DNA from: Planctomycetota bacterium
Lineage (GTDB): Bacteria > Planctomycetota > GCA-2746535
Direction of reading: 5' to 3'
Length of the DNA stretch: 64,000 nucleotides
NCBI GenBank assembly: GCA_002746535.1
Contig: NVWA01000002.1
Coordinates: 77,029 to 141,028 of the forward strand
Numbering within the stretch: the stretch's first letter is position 1; every line of letters starts with the position of its first letter. Below the pieces are notes generated by a model. That model did not search any database. It had not been told where the DNA came from and saw only the letters and a program-made list of their open reading frames with translations. Positions 32,750-41,293 of the stretch are shown here, piece by piece. The position numbers and the translations under genes are program-made.

Positions 32750-34243
32750 CTAATGACAACAATCAGAATCACCAAGAATCTCCGAAGAAAATCCGATTTC
32801 TTTTAGCTTCGAAACAATCAGGCTTTCATCTATTTTATTGGCAGATTCAAATTCAATTATTTTAGTTTCTAAATCCACATTTTTCATACTAAGATCAGAT
32901 AAACCTGCCAAAGCTCCTTCAATTTTCTTAACACAATTTTGACAAACCATATCTTCAACTTTAATATTCAAGTGATGATTTTCGACCTGGATGATCTCAG
33001 CTGGAAAGCCAATATCATTTAACTTGGATAAGATCATCTCTTGATCCAGGCCTTGAGAGGATGAAACCTGAATTGTTTTAGCTTTGATATCAACATTGCT
33101 TATAACCAAATCAGGTATAGAGGATATAGCACCATCTATTTTTTTGACACAATTTTCGCAAGTAATCTTATCTATCTTGAGATTTAATTCATTTTCATTT
33201 ACAGCAATTTTTTTCTTCGAAAACTTGTACTTTAATGAGAAAAAATAATGGGCTCCAAAAGCACCTATCATCAACCAAGTTGCTGATATTATTATCCATT
33301 GACTACTCATTTCTTCATGATTGTGGGCAAGATGGCTATTGACCAAACTCATATCCCCCCAGAATTCTCCCATGACCCAGCCAGCGACAATTGAACCAGT
33401 AAAAATAACGCCTAAATATAAAAACATTGTTTTAACTTTAAAGAGCGAGGTCACTGTTGATATAGTTGTGATATTAGTTGCAGGTCCTGCAATTAAAAAT
33501 ACAAATGCCAACTCTGGTTTCATACCTGCCATAATAAAGGCTGCCGCAATAGGCGTACTACCCGTTGCACAAACATATACTGGAATTCCCATTAAGATAA
33601 CGATGACCATGTCCAATATCATACTGCCAGTACTGATTGTCCCAATATCCGGAAATAATTTTAGTTCGATTCCAGTCAATAGAATTGCAGCCAGAATCAC
33701 ACCAATAAATAAAGTATTCGCTAAGGATGGAAATAAATCAAAAATGACATAGTTCACACACTCTTTTAAATTGTCTTTGAAAGAGGCTGTAGATTCTTCT
33801 GAATTTTGACTAATACTTTTTGTATCATCTTTAAAAAACAGTATTTGCAAGAACCCGCTTAATAATCCCAATATTAAAGCAACTATAGGTCGAGCAATTA
33901 CCAAAGGTGGTGGCAACATAGCCATGGACATAGCAATAGAATCAACCCCAGTAACTGGTGTCGAAGTTAAAAAGGATAATGTTGCTCCATCCGAAGCACC
34001 ACTTTTTCTTAATGATACCCCTACCGGAATAACACTACAACTACATAATGGCATGGGCACACCGATTAAAGAAGCCGTCACAACTGACATAGCATTTCTT
34101 TTTCCCATTAGTTTTTGAATTGTATTTGGTTTTATAAATAGACGCAGAAGAGCAGAAAGAAAAAAGCCTAATAATAAATAAACAGAAAATGATTCGAGAG
34201 TCAAAAATAGTTTTTGACCAAAGATAATTATTGTATTCATCAT
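32750..34243 (-). CDS. SO_0444-type Cu/Zn efflux permease with two C-terminal HMA-like domains
   Basis: GVPMPLCSCSVIPVGVSLRKSGAS...TPVTGVDS; ITCENCVKKIDG and MVCQNCVKKIEG repeats. Confidence 0.82.
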   Translation of the reverse strand: MMNTIIIFGQKLFLTLESFSVYLLLGFFLSALLRLFIKPNTIQKLMGKRNAMSVVTASLIGVPMPLCSCSVIPVGVSLRKSGASDGATLSFLTSTPVTGVDSIAMSMAMLPPPLVIARPIVALILGLLSGFLQILFFKDDTKSISQNSEESTASFKDNLKECVNYVIFDLFPSLANTLFIGVILAAILLTGIELKLFPDIGTISTGSMILDMVIVILMGIPVYVCATGSTPIAAAFIMAGMKPELAFVFLIAGPATNITTISTVTSLFKVKTMFLYLGVIFTGSIVAGWVMGEFWGDMSLVNSHLAHNHEEMSSQWIIISATWLMIGAFGAHYFFSLKYKFSKKKIAVNENELNLKIDKITCENCVKKIDGAISSIPDLVISNVDIKAKTIQVSSSQGLDQEMILSKLNDIGFPAEIIQVENHHLNIKVEDMVCQNCVKKIEGALAGLSDLSMKNVDLETKIIEFESANKIDESLIVSKLKEIGFSSEILGDSDCCH

Positions 34244-34244
34244 T

Positions 34245-35087
34245 TTAAAACGCGAAATAAAATAAATAAGTTAATAAAAATCCTAAAATAATGACCATCA
34301 AATAAGAATACACGACTGATAATCGTGTAGACTTCCCAACCCCCATTGCGCCATTTGTCGTTAATAGTCCTTGAGCACAACCAATTACACTAATGACAAA
34401 GCCAAATACAAAAGATTTTAAAATACCCGTCAGCACATCTTTAGGTAAATTTCCAGGCCACATATTCATCGATAATATAAATTTTGCATTTTCGTAATAG
34501 CTAGCAAACGAGACATCTAAGTTAGTGGCTCCAACAATAGCACCGCCAAAAATACCAACGATATCTGTCACAACGGTCACTGCCGGACACATGATCGTCA
34601 AAGCAAAGACTCTTTGGGCGACCAAAAACTTCACGGGGCTGATCGACATCACTTCCAAGGCATCCAGTTCTTCAGAGACTGCCATCGTACCTATTTCTGC
34701 TGTCATAGAAGAAGTTACTGTAGCAGCTAATATCAAACCCGTCATGAATGGTCCCATCTCACGACAAATACTTACTGCTACTACACCACCAATAAATTCT
34801 TCCTGACCGAATCTTTTTAATTCTAAACCTGTTTGAGTTGCAATAATCATACCCGTAAAAGCAGCCACAATCAATACTACCCCTAAACTTCCAACACCAG
34901 ATATATACATTTGCTTGACAGTACCCCTCCATCTTAAAAAGACATAAGGGATATATAAAAAACATTCTAATCCTATTCTGGTTGTATAACCAACGACATA
35001 AATAAATTCTTTAAAAGATTTGCCTATCTCAGCAATGGTAGAAAGAGGAAAAGGATAATTAGCGACTTTATTTAATTTCATAACCAC
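34245..35087 (-). CDS. mlaE: ABC transporter permease, MlaE family
   Basis: ATQTGLELKRFGQEEFIGGVVAVSICREMGPFMTGLILAATVTSSMTAEIGTM. Confidence 0.92.
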   Translation of the reverse strand: MVMKLNKVANYPFPLSTIAEIGKSFKEFIYVVGYTTRIGLECFLYIPYVFLRWRGTVKQMYISGVGSLGVVLIVAAFTGMIIATQTGLELKRFGQEEFIGGVVAVSICREMGPFMTGLILAATVTSSMTAEIGTMAVSEELDALEVMSISPVKFLVAQRVFALTIMCPAVTVVTDIVGIFGGAIVGATNLDVSFASYYENAKFILSMNMWPGNLPKDVLTGILKSFVFGFVISVIGCAQGLLTTNGAMGVGKSTRLSVVYSYLMVIILGFLLTYLFYFAF

Positions 35088-36495
35088 TCACTTCTTTTTT
35101 CCTTCTCCCAAATGGTATCCATAAAAACTTAAATCTCTTTAGGCCATTTGTTTTTTTATATTCTATCAATCCACCTAAAATTGATACTTTTTTCTTTAAA
35201 GGTGATCGTTCATAATTGAAAAGAAATGGCATTATTCTAACTTTTTTACTGTCAGGTTTTTTTTCCACTTTAACTAAATTAAATAGTAATTTCAGGCTAT
35301 ACCATTTCTTCTTCTGATACTTCAATTGAAACAATCTAAAAAAGACGGCATAGTTATTTTCAAACCCACCTTTTTTAGAATCTTTGAACCAAAACGGTGA
35401 CAAGATATCTATCGATTTTTCCGCATCATCTTTTTTGGCATATTGATAGAAAGGCCAAACTTTAAATCTTTTCCGTTCTGTCTTCTTGATCTTATCCACA
35501 TAATGAAATCGCCAAAAAAATGGAAATAGCCACGTCCGAGAATTCATTAATCGTTTATTTTCTCTTTTTTCAGTTCTAAAAAACGGCCAGAACAACTCAT
35601 GTCGTTTATAATCACTATCTTTGTGCCAAGAATATAATGGAAATATTTTGAAAACTGATTTTGTGTCGCCAGATCCAAATTTAAAAAAAGGCCACAATAA
35701 AGTATATACAACTTCATTTTTTTTGGGGTATTCCAACCTTTTATACAAAGGCCACAGTATTGTTTTTTCTTTTTTCGATCGTGAATCGTAAAAACTATAG
35801 AAAGGAAAGCTTACAAAAGATCGCGACACACTACCATTATTATTAAACCGATTTACTTTAGACCAAAATGGCCAACAACAAAATATTCTCTCTTCAAATA
35901 TTTCAACTTTTTTTTCTGTCTTATAAATATTATAAGTTCCATAAAATGGCCAGAACCTCCAGCCATCTTTTTTAGGACCCGTTATCGTTTGCACAAATGG
36001 ATATAAATAATTCCTTGAAACAAACCCTTTATATTCTGATTTGTAATACAAAGGAAAAAGTATAAAAGAAATTTTTTCTTTGCCGAGTAACCCTTTAACC
36101 TGTCCACCAAAGGGAAAAAAGGCAAAATATTTCCCCTCTTTCGTATCATTACCGTAGGCAATAAAAGGCATAAAAAGAAAATCAAAATCACGATGCCCCA
36201 TAACGTTTTTATCAGTAATGTATAAAAAGGGGTAAAAATTAAATCTCTTTCTTTCCTTCGTTTTTTGATAAAAAAACAATGGCCACAAAAGCTGCAACTG
36301 TTCAAAAACAACTTCTTTACTTAAAGATTGGTACACAGTAAAAAAGGGTCTGAAGCTTGTTTTCTTGATTTTAATTTTCCCCTCTTTTTTTACTTTTTTT
36401 TCATAAAAAGGCGGAAAACTATCATCTGCATTAATAAATTGTCCATTGATCATCATTAGACAAATAATTAAAGCCGTTTTTTTTAAGAATTTCAT
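35068..36495 (-). CDS. Secreted protein with many [aromatic/aliphatic]-x-P-[F/L] repeats (WPF-repeat protein)
   Basis: Signal peptide; LWPLFF, FYPFLY, FFPFGG, FWPFYG, CWPFWS, LWPLYK, LWPFFK, FWPFFR, LFPFFW, VWPFYQ etc.; 3' end overlaps mlaE. Confidence 0.75.
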   Translation of the reverse strand: MKFLKKTALIICLMMINGQFINADDSFPPFYEKKVKKEGKIKIKKTSFRPFFTVYQSLSKEVVFEQLQLLWPLFFYQKTKERKRFNFYPFLYITDKNVMGHRDFDFLFMPFIAYGNDTKEGKYFAFFPFGGQVKGLLGKEKISFILFPLYYKSEYKGFVSRNYLYPFVQTITGPKKDGWRFWPFYGTYNIYKTEKKVEIFEERIFCCWPFWSKVNRFNNNGSVSRSFVSFPFYSFYDSRSKKEKTILWPLYKRLEYPKKNEVVYTLLWPFFKFGSGDTKSVFKIFPLYSWHKDSDYKRHELFWPFFRTEKRENKRLMNSRTWLFPFFWRFHYVDKIKKTERKRFKVWPFYQYAKKDDAEKSIDILSPFWFKDSKKGGFENNYAVFFRLFQLKYQKKKWYSLKLLFNLVKVEKKPDSKKVRIMPFLFNYERSPLKKKVSILGGLIEYKKTNGLKRFKFLWIPFGRRKKEVSGYEIK

Positions 36496-36635
36496 TCTAA
36501 ATTATAAGTAAAAATGGATAATGTCGCAATGAACGAAACTATTCGTAATCATTGAAAACGTGTAATTATATTTTATTTTTAACTATTAACATTTTAAAAA
36601 TTCAGAATGCTTTACAAAGAAGTGGAATTATCACC

Positions 36636-36857
36636 ATGGTAAAACTAGTCGTGACAGATATATTAAATCAACAACATGTGTCTAAATCTATCGATAGTGT
36701 CGAAGACTCCAGAGCATGGTTTAAAGAAGAACAATTACTGCTACCAATAGAACAAAAACTAGTTGGATTGGGTGATGAAATCACCACTTATCAAATTGAC
36801 AGTATTGCCATAAATATCGCACACATCGTAACTATGCAATGGTATCACACTGATTAG
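36636..36857 (+). CDS. Small hypothetical protein
   Basis: Within ORF 36552-36857; MVKLVVTDILNQQHVSKSIDSVED... more soluble-protein-like than the upstream extension. Confidence 0.5.
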   Translation: MVKLVVTDILNQQHVSKSIDSVEDSRAWFKEEQLLLPIEQKLVGLGDEITTYQIDSIAINIAHIVTMQWYHTD

Positions 36858-36899
36858 TTGTTTATAGATTTTTACTTTTTCGCAATATACATATTAAAA

Positions 36900-37247
36900 T
36901 TATTTAAAGAGAAGCTCCTGCGCTTCCTCCAAATTTTGACATAACTCAGCAACTTCATCCATACCTATGATGTTAAGCTTTTCTGAAACTTCACTATTAG
37001 CGCCACAAAGAATAATCCTTCCATTGTTTCCAACGATCACTTCTGCAGCCCAGCTAATAATTTTGAATGCAGGAGCATAAATATTATCCGCATTGGCAAC
37101 ATTAATAATGACAAAATAGCATTTTAAATCAAACGAATCTATAAGCGCTAATTGCAATTCTTCTTCACTATTACTAGAGATTTCTCCTGTAAGCTCAACA
37201 ACACATACACCATCTTCTTTAAAACTTGATGTCACCTTACCACTCAT
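36900..37247 (-). CDS. STAS-domain anti-sigma-factor antagonist-like protein
   Basis: VVELTGEISSNSEEELQLALIDSFDLKCYFVIINVANADNIYAPAFKII...RIILCGANSEVSEKLNIIGMDEV. Confidence 0.75.
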   Translation of the reverse strand: MSGKVTSSFKEDGVCVVELTGEISSNSEEELQLALIDSFDLKCYFVIINVANADNIYAPAFKIISWAAEVIVGNNGRIILCGANSEVSEKLNIIGMDEVAELCQNLEEAQELLFK

Positions 37248-37271
37248 ATTTTCTACCTATGTGCTTTCTTT

Positions 37272-37577
37272 TTATTCTGTTGCTTTTTCAAATACAATAT
37301 TGATATCGGACCAATTTAACTTTTTAGGAAATTCGCCCTTAACAACTTCAATATTTTCTGAAATGTTTTCATATAAAACTTCTGACTTTAACCAGTCAAT
37401 TAAGATCAAAGGATTTTCCATGGCTTCATCAAAGATTTCACCATATACAATTGAATAGGCTTTCACCATTGAGTCGGTTTCCTTTTTTGCAACTTTTTTT
37501 GCCTTGTGGTCTGCTATTAACGATGCACTAATGCACCCTTCTATTTCACTGTTTTCAAAACGTAACTTAGCATGCAT
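37272..37577 (-). CDS. Hypothetical protein
   Basis: 101 aa ORF co-oriented with the STAS gene, no overlap with better ORF. Confidence 0.55.
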   Translation of the reverse strand: MHAKLRFENSEIEGCISASLIADHKAKKVAKKETDSMVKAYSIVYGEIFDEAMENPLILIDWLKSEVLYENISENIEVVKGEFPKKLNWSDINIVFEKATE

Positions 37578-37689
37578 AGCTCAATACCTTTTATAAGAAA
37601 TATAACGAAAGAGTCGTTATTATAAATCGACTAAGCAAAATCGCAAGATTTGACCAAAAATATAAAACTCAATTTTTAAAAAGAATCAT

Positions 37690-38208
37690 TTAATTCTTAT
37701 TCAAATATAATTCTTTTAATCTAACATATTTATTTGCCAGGTGTTTTGTATATTCAACTTCTTTCATTGATACTTGCCTTTTCACTTTTCCCGGAATACC
37801 TAAAACTAATGAGTTCGCTGGTATTATCGCATTCATTGGCACAACTGCACCGGATCCAATAATCGAACCCGACCCTATTTTTGCTCCATTCAAAATGGTG
37901 GATTTCATTCCAATAAGGCAATTATCACCAATTTCACAGGCATGCACCGTAGCCTGATGGCCAACAACAACATTCTTCCCAATGACACAAGGGAATTCGT
38001 CTGCGACATGCAGGACAGTACCATCTTGTATATTACTTCCTTCACCGATCGAAATATAATTTATATCGCCTCTTATCACACACTGAAACCAAATACTAAC
38101 ATCTTTTTCAATAAGAACGTGCCCCATCACATCGGCACTCTCAGCAATGAAAACACTACTATCAAACTGAGGTTCTTTTTCAAAATGGGAAAAATCTTCT
38201 TTAATCAT
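37690..38208 (-). CDS. Gamma carbonic anhydrase-like left-handed beta-helix protein
   Basis: ADVMGHVLIEKDVSIWFQCVIRGDINYISIGEGSNIQDGTVLHV...VVVGHQATVHACEIGDNCLIGMKSTILNGAKIGSGSIIGSGAVV. Confidence 0.9.
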   Translation of the reverse strand: MIKEDFSHFEKEPQFDSSVFIAESADVMGHVLIEKDVSIWFQCVIRGDINYISIGEGSNIQDGTVLHVADEFPCVIGKNVVVGHQATVHACEIGDNCLIGMKSTILNGAKIGSGSIIGSGAVVPMNAIIPANSLVLGIPGKVKRQVSMKEVEYTKHLANKYVRLKELYLNKN

Positions 38209-39266
38209 TAAGCATCCTCAAAATTATATTTATTTAATATTTGCTCAAGTCTATCCAAAGGAATTGCGTGAACTTTTTTATTATCGAACCCTACCATTGT
38301 TTCAGCCATAGTTAAAGCATTAACTATAGCCTCTTCAGCGACTTCAATCGTTGCAACAAGAAATGGATTAATGGAAATATGGGCAATAGATTTTAACTCA
38401 TGTACTTTATCATCATAAGGTAAATGATTATAAGTCGAAAATGCAAGACTAAAATCGCCACTCCCATTACTATCACCTCCTCCACACTTACCTACGGCCA
38501 ATGAGGCTCTTTGAGCTAATCTTCTGCAATGATCAGGCAACATTGGAGCATTCGTAGCAACAATTAAAACAATAGAACTTTTTTCATTTCCTATTAATTC
38601 AGGAACTGGCACGACATCTCCATCAAGCATTTGACCAACAGGTATCCCATTAATGTTTAAATATTCTCTTTTACCATAATTTGATTGCACAAGCACACCT
38701 ACAGTATATTCACCCTCATCACAATTAACAATTCTTGAAGACGTTCCAACACCTCCCTTGAAGCCATGGCAAATCATTCCTGTGCCTCCACCAACATTCC
38801 CCTCATCAATTTTACCAGATTTTAAATTTGCCAATGCATCCTTTACATCAATTGCTTTTACGTGATTATTTAAACGATCATTCAAATATCCATCATATGT
38901 TTCAGCAACTATTGGTAAACCAAAACCAGGTTTTGTATAATGCTGCATAGCCTCATGCACAGCACCTACACCAAATGTATTTGTAATAGCAATAGGATTA
39001 CATAACATGCCAGATTCATTCAACCATGATATGCCAGTAACTTCACCATGACCATTCATTACATGTAATCCACCAAAACAATAATCTTCCCAACTATTTT
39101 TACCTCTAGGAGAAATTATTGTCACACCCGTACGAATAACTTCAGGGTCATCTTCAATGATAGTTTTATGCCCGACCATTACACCTGGCACATCTGTAAT
39201 GGCATTATTCAGGCCTGTTGGCAATTGTCCTATGTTGCAACCTAAATCTCTCAGTCTTTTTCTCAT
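38208..39266 (-). CDS. P1 family peptidase (DmpA/L-aminopeptidase D-esterase-like)
   Basis: MRKRLRDLGCNIGQLPTGLNNAITDVPGVMVGHKTI...GGVGTSSR...VLVQSNYG...GGGDSNGSGDFSLAFST; ORF extends to 39347. Confidence 0.85.
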   Translation of the reverse strand: MRKRLRDLGCNIGQLPTGLNNAITDVPGVMVGHKTIIEDDPEVIRTGVTIISPRGKNSWEDYCFGGLHVMNGHGEVTGISWLNESGMLCNPIAITNTFGVGAVHEAMQHYTKPGFGLPIVAETYDGYLNDRLNNHVKAIDVKDALANLKSGKIDEGNVGGGTGMICHGFKGGVGTSSRIVNCDEGEYTVGVLVQSNYGKREYLNINGIPVGQMLDGDVVPVPELIGNEKSSIVLIVATNAPMLPDHCRRLAQRASLAVGKCGGGDSNGSGDFSLAFSTYNHLPYDDKVHELKSIAHISINPFLVATIEVAEEAIVNALTMAETMVGFDNKKVHAIPLDRLEQILNKYNFEDA

Positions 39267-39368
39267 TAACTTTACCAACCACAAAAAATTGAATATAGTG
39301 CTCATGAACACTAACTTGATAAGCAATAAAATGTTTATACAAATCAAATCAATTCAAACAATTAGATT

Positions 39369-39734
39369 TTAGTTTGGATTCTTAATTCGCAACCACTCTT
39401 TTATATTTAGTAGGCCTACAATTAAAGAGCAAACGACTAAAGAAGCTTCTCGATAAGGGGGTTCTTCAATTAAACTATTATTTAATCCATTAGCTATTTT
39501 TACTATGAAATATCCACCAACAAATGTTAGTCCAATTGCGTGGAGTATAAGACCCGTTTTTATAAATTTAAAATTGCAGAAGAAAATGCCGATCGTTATC
39601 ATTAAACCCATTACAATCCCAAACCAAAGTGCATTTGCACTGTTAGTAGATATATATCTGAAAAGTCCGGAAGCAATGATCAACGTTGAATATAGAATTG
39701 TAATCCAAGAATATAATTTCATTTTTGTTCTCAA
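39369..39734 (-). CDS. Small multi-TM hypothetical membrane protein
   Basis: 121 aa with about four hydrophobic segments. Confidence 0.6.
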   Translation of the reverse strand: MRTKMKLYSWITILYSTLIIASGLFRYISTNSANALWFGIVMGLMITIGIFFCNFKFIKTGLILHAIGLTFVGGYFIVKIANGLNNSLIEEPPYREASLVVCSLIVGLLNIKEWLRIKNPN

Positions 39735-39751
39735 TTAAATTTTAAAAAAAA

Positions 39752-41281
39752 TTAAAGAGTCGGCTTTTTATAGTTTAATAAAGCATCCTCAGGCTTTTCA
39801 GGAAAGTCATAAACCTCTCTTGAATTGTCAAATTGTCTAAAACGACCTTTTGGCCTTTCTTTAAAATCAAATTTTAAAAATTTGCTCTTTTCATCCAAAG
39901 CATCAATTAGTCCAGGATGTTTTGTTTTTTTGAGAGCCGCTTGTTTTAAAGTATTTTTGATTTCATTTTCTTGATCAATTAAATTTATGGTTTCATTGGG
40001 ATCATTTTTCATATCAAAGAAAAGCTCACGACCTCCATTAGCCAAATAAATATACTTCCAATCTTTTGTTCTCGCCATTATTTTATATAAGCTTGTTCCT
40101 GGCAAACCATAATAACCAAATTGAATCTCTCTTTCCCCTGAAGACTTATCTAAGATACCCAAGACATCAACGCCTTCGCGTAACTCAATTTGCCCTGCGG
40201 CTTTTGTTGCGATACCAAATAAATCACTTAAACCCACCAAAGCATCACAACGAGAATCACCAGATACCTCTTTTGGCCAAGAAACCAAGTATGGAATTTT
40301 CATACAAGAATCAAAAAAACATTCCTTTTGCCAAGCATGATGGTCACCAAAGTTATCGCCATGATCTGTGAAAAAACAAATAACCGTATTGTCGGCATCT
40401 TCTTGTTTTTCAACAGCATCTAATATTTTACCTAGGCATTGATCTATATAAGAAATTTCTCCATAATAACGTGCTTTTAATATTCGCACATGTGGGTCTG
40501 GTATATCTTCAGCCCATATCATTTGATTCATATACGTAATTTGTTCATCTAAAAAGTCGACATTTTTATCAGTCTTAATTGGCTTATCCATATTTTCGGG
40601 ATTATACATTCTATTAAAAGGAATCGGAGGCGCTAAAGGTGGGTGGGGACCAACAAAAGAAACTAAGCCAAAATAAGGTTTATCATCTTTTATTGTAATT
40701 TGCTCAACTGCTTGTTCAGCTGCCCAATTTTCTACACCTAATTCGGCAGGCAATTGAGACTGCTGAGGCTGATAATACATCTCAGTTCTTTCACCCATCA
40801 AGTTCTCTATAAAAATATATTGAGAATGATTTTCTCTTATCCATTTAGCATAATTATCTCGTTTTCGTTGATCTTCATTAGAATATGTTTCTTCACTATG
40901 CAAATGAACATCATAACCAAGATCTTCATCCCATTTAGACGAATGAAATTTACCGATTCCAAATGTTCGATAACCAAGAGACTTCATTTCTTTGCCAATA
41001 TATTGGCCACATCGTTCTTCGATTTTTTCTGCCTGATCTTTGGCAGGATCAGAAACTCTATTTTGAAATGCTCTAGTTGTAGGTGAATCACAACCTGTTC
41101 GAATTGTATACCTAGCAGGCAAGCAGACGGGACAAGCTGAATGTGCATTAGAAAAGGAAGCGCCTCTTCTTACAAGACGGTCAAGATTTGGAGTGTATAT
41201 TTTTTGATTACCTAAAGCACAAATGGTATCAAAACGTTGCTGATCTGTCATTATAAATAAAACATTTGGTTTTTTCTTCAT
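39752..41281 (-). CDS. Sulfatase
   Basis: PNVLFIMTDQQRFDT, CxPxR signature in CPVCLPARYTIRTG, FFTDHGDNFGDH. Confidence 0.93.
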   Translation of the reverse strand: MKKKPNVLFIMTDQQRFDTICALGNQKIYTPNLDRLVRRGASFSNAHSACPVCLPARYTIRTGCDSPTTRAFQNRVSDPAKDQAEKIEERCGQYIGKEMKSLGYRTFGIGKFHSSKWDEDLGYDVHLHSEETYSNEDQRKRDNYAKWIRENHSQYIFIENLMGERTEMYYQPQQSQLPAELGVENWAAEQAVEQITIKDDKPYFGLVSFVGPHPPLAPPIPFNRMYNPENMDKPIKTDKNVDFLDEQITYMNQMIWAEDIPDPHVRILKARYYGEISYIDQCLGKILDAVEKQEDADNTVICFFTDHGDNFGDHHAWQKECFFDSCMKIPYLVSWPKEVSGDSRCDALVGLSDLFGIATKAAGQIELREGVDVLGILDKSSGEREIQFGYYGLPGTSLYKIMARTKDWKYIYLANGGRELFFDMKNDPNETINLIDQENEIKNTLKQAALKKTKHPGLIDALDEKSKFLKFDFKERPKGRFRQFDNSREVYDFPEKPEDALLNYKKPTL

Positions 41282-41293
41282 AGCAACCTTTTC

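Noticed and set aside
33321-34806. Antisense + strand ORFs over the permease and mlaE (33321-33752, 33924-34118, 34525-34806)
   Set aside because: Fully antisense to genes with clear motifs; compositions typical of shadow ORFs.
35982-36311. 109-aa - strand ORF inside the WPF-repeat gene
   Set aside because: Alternative frame of the same strand in repetitive sequence; the 475-aa frame has a signal peptide and regular motif.
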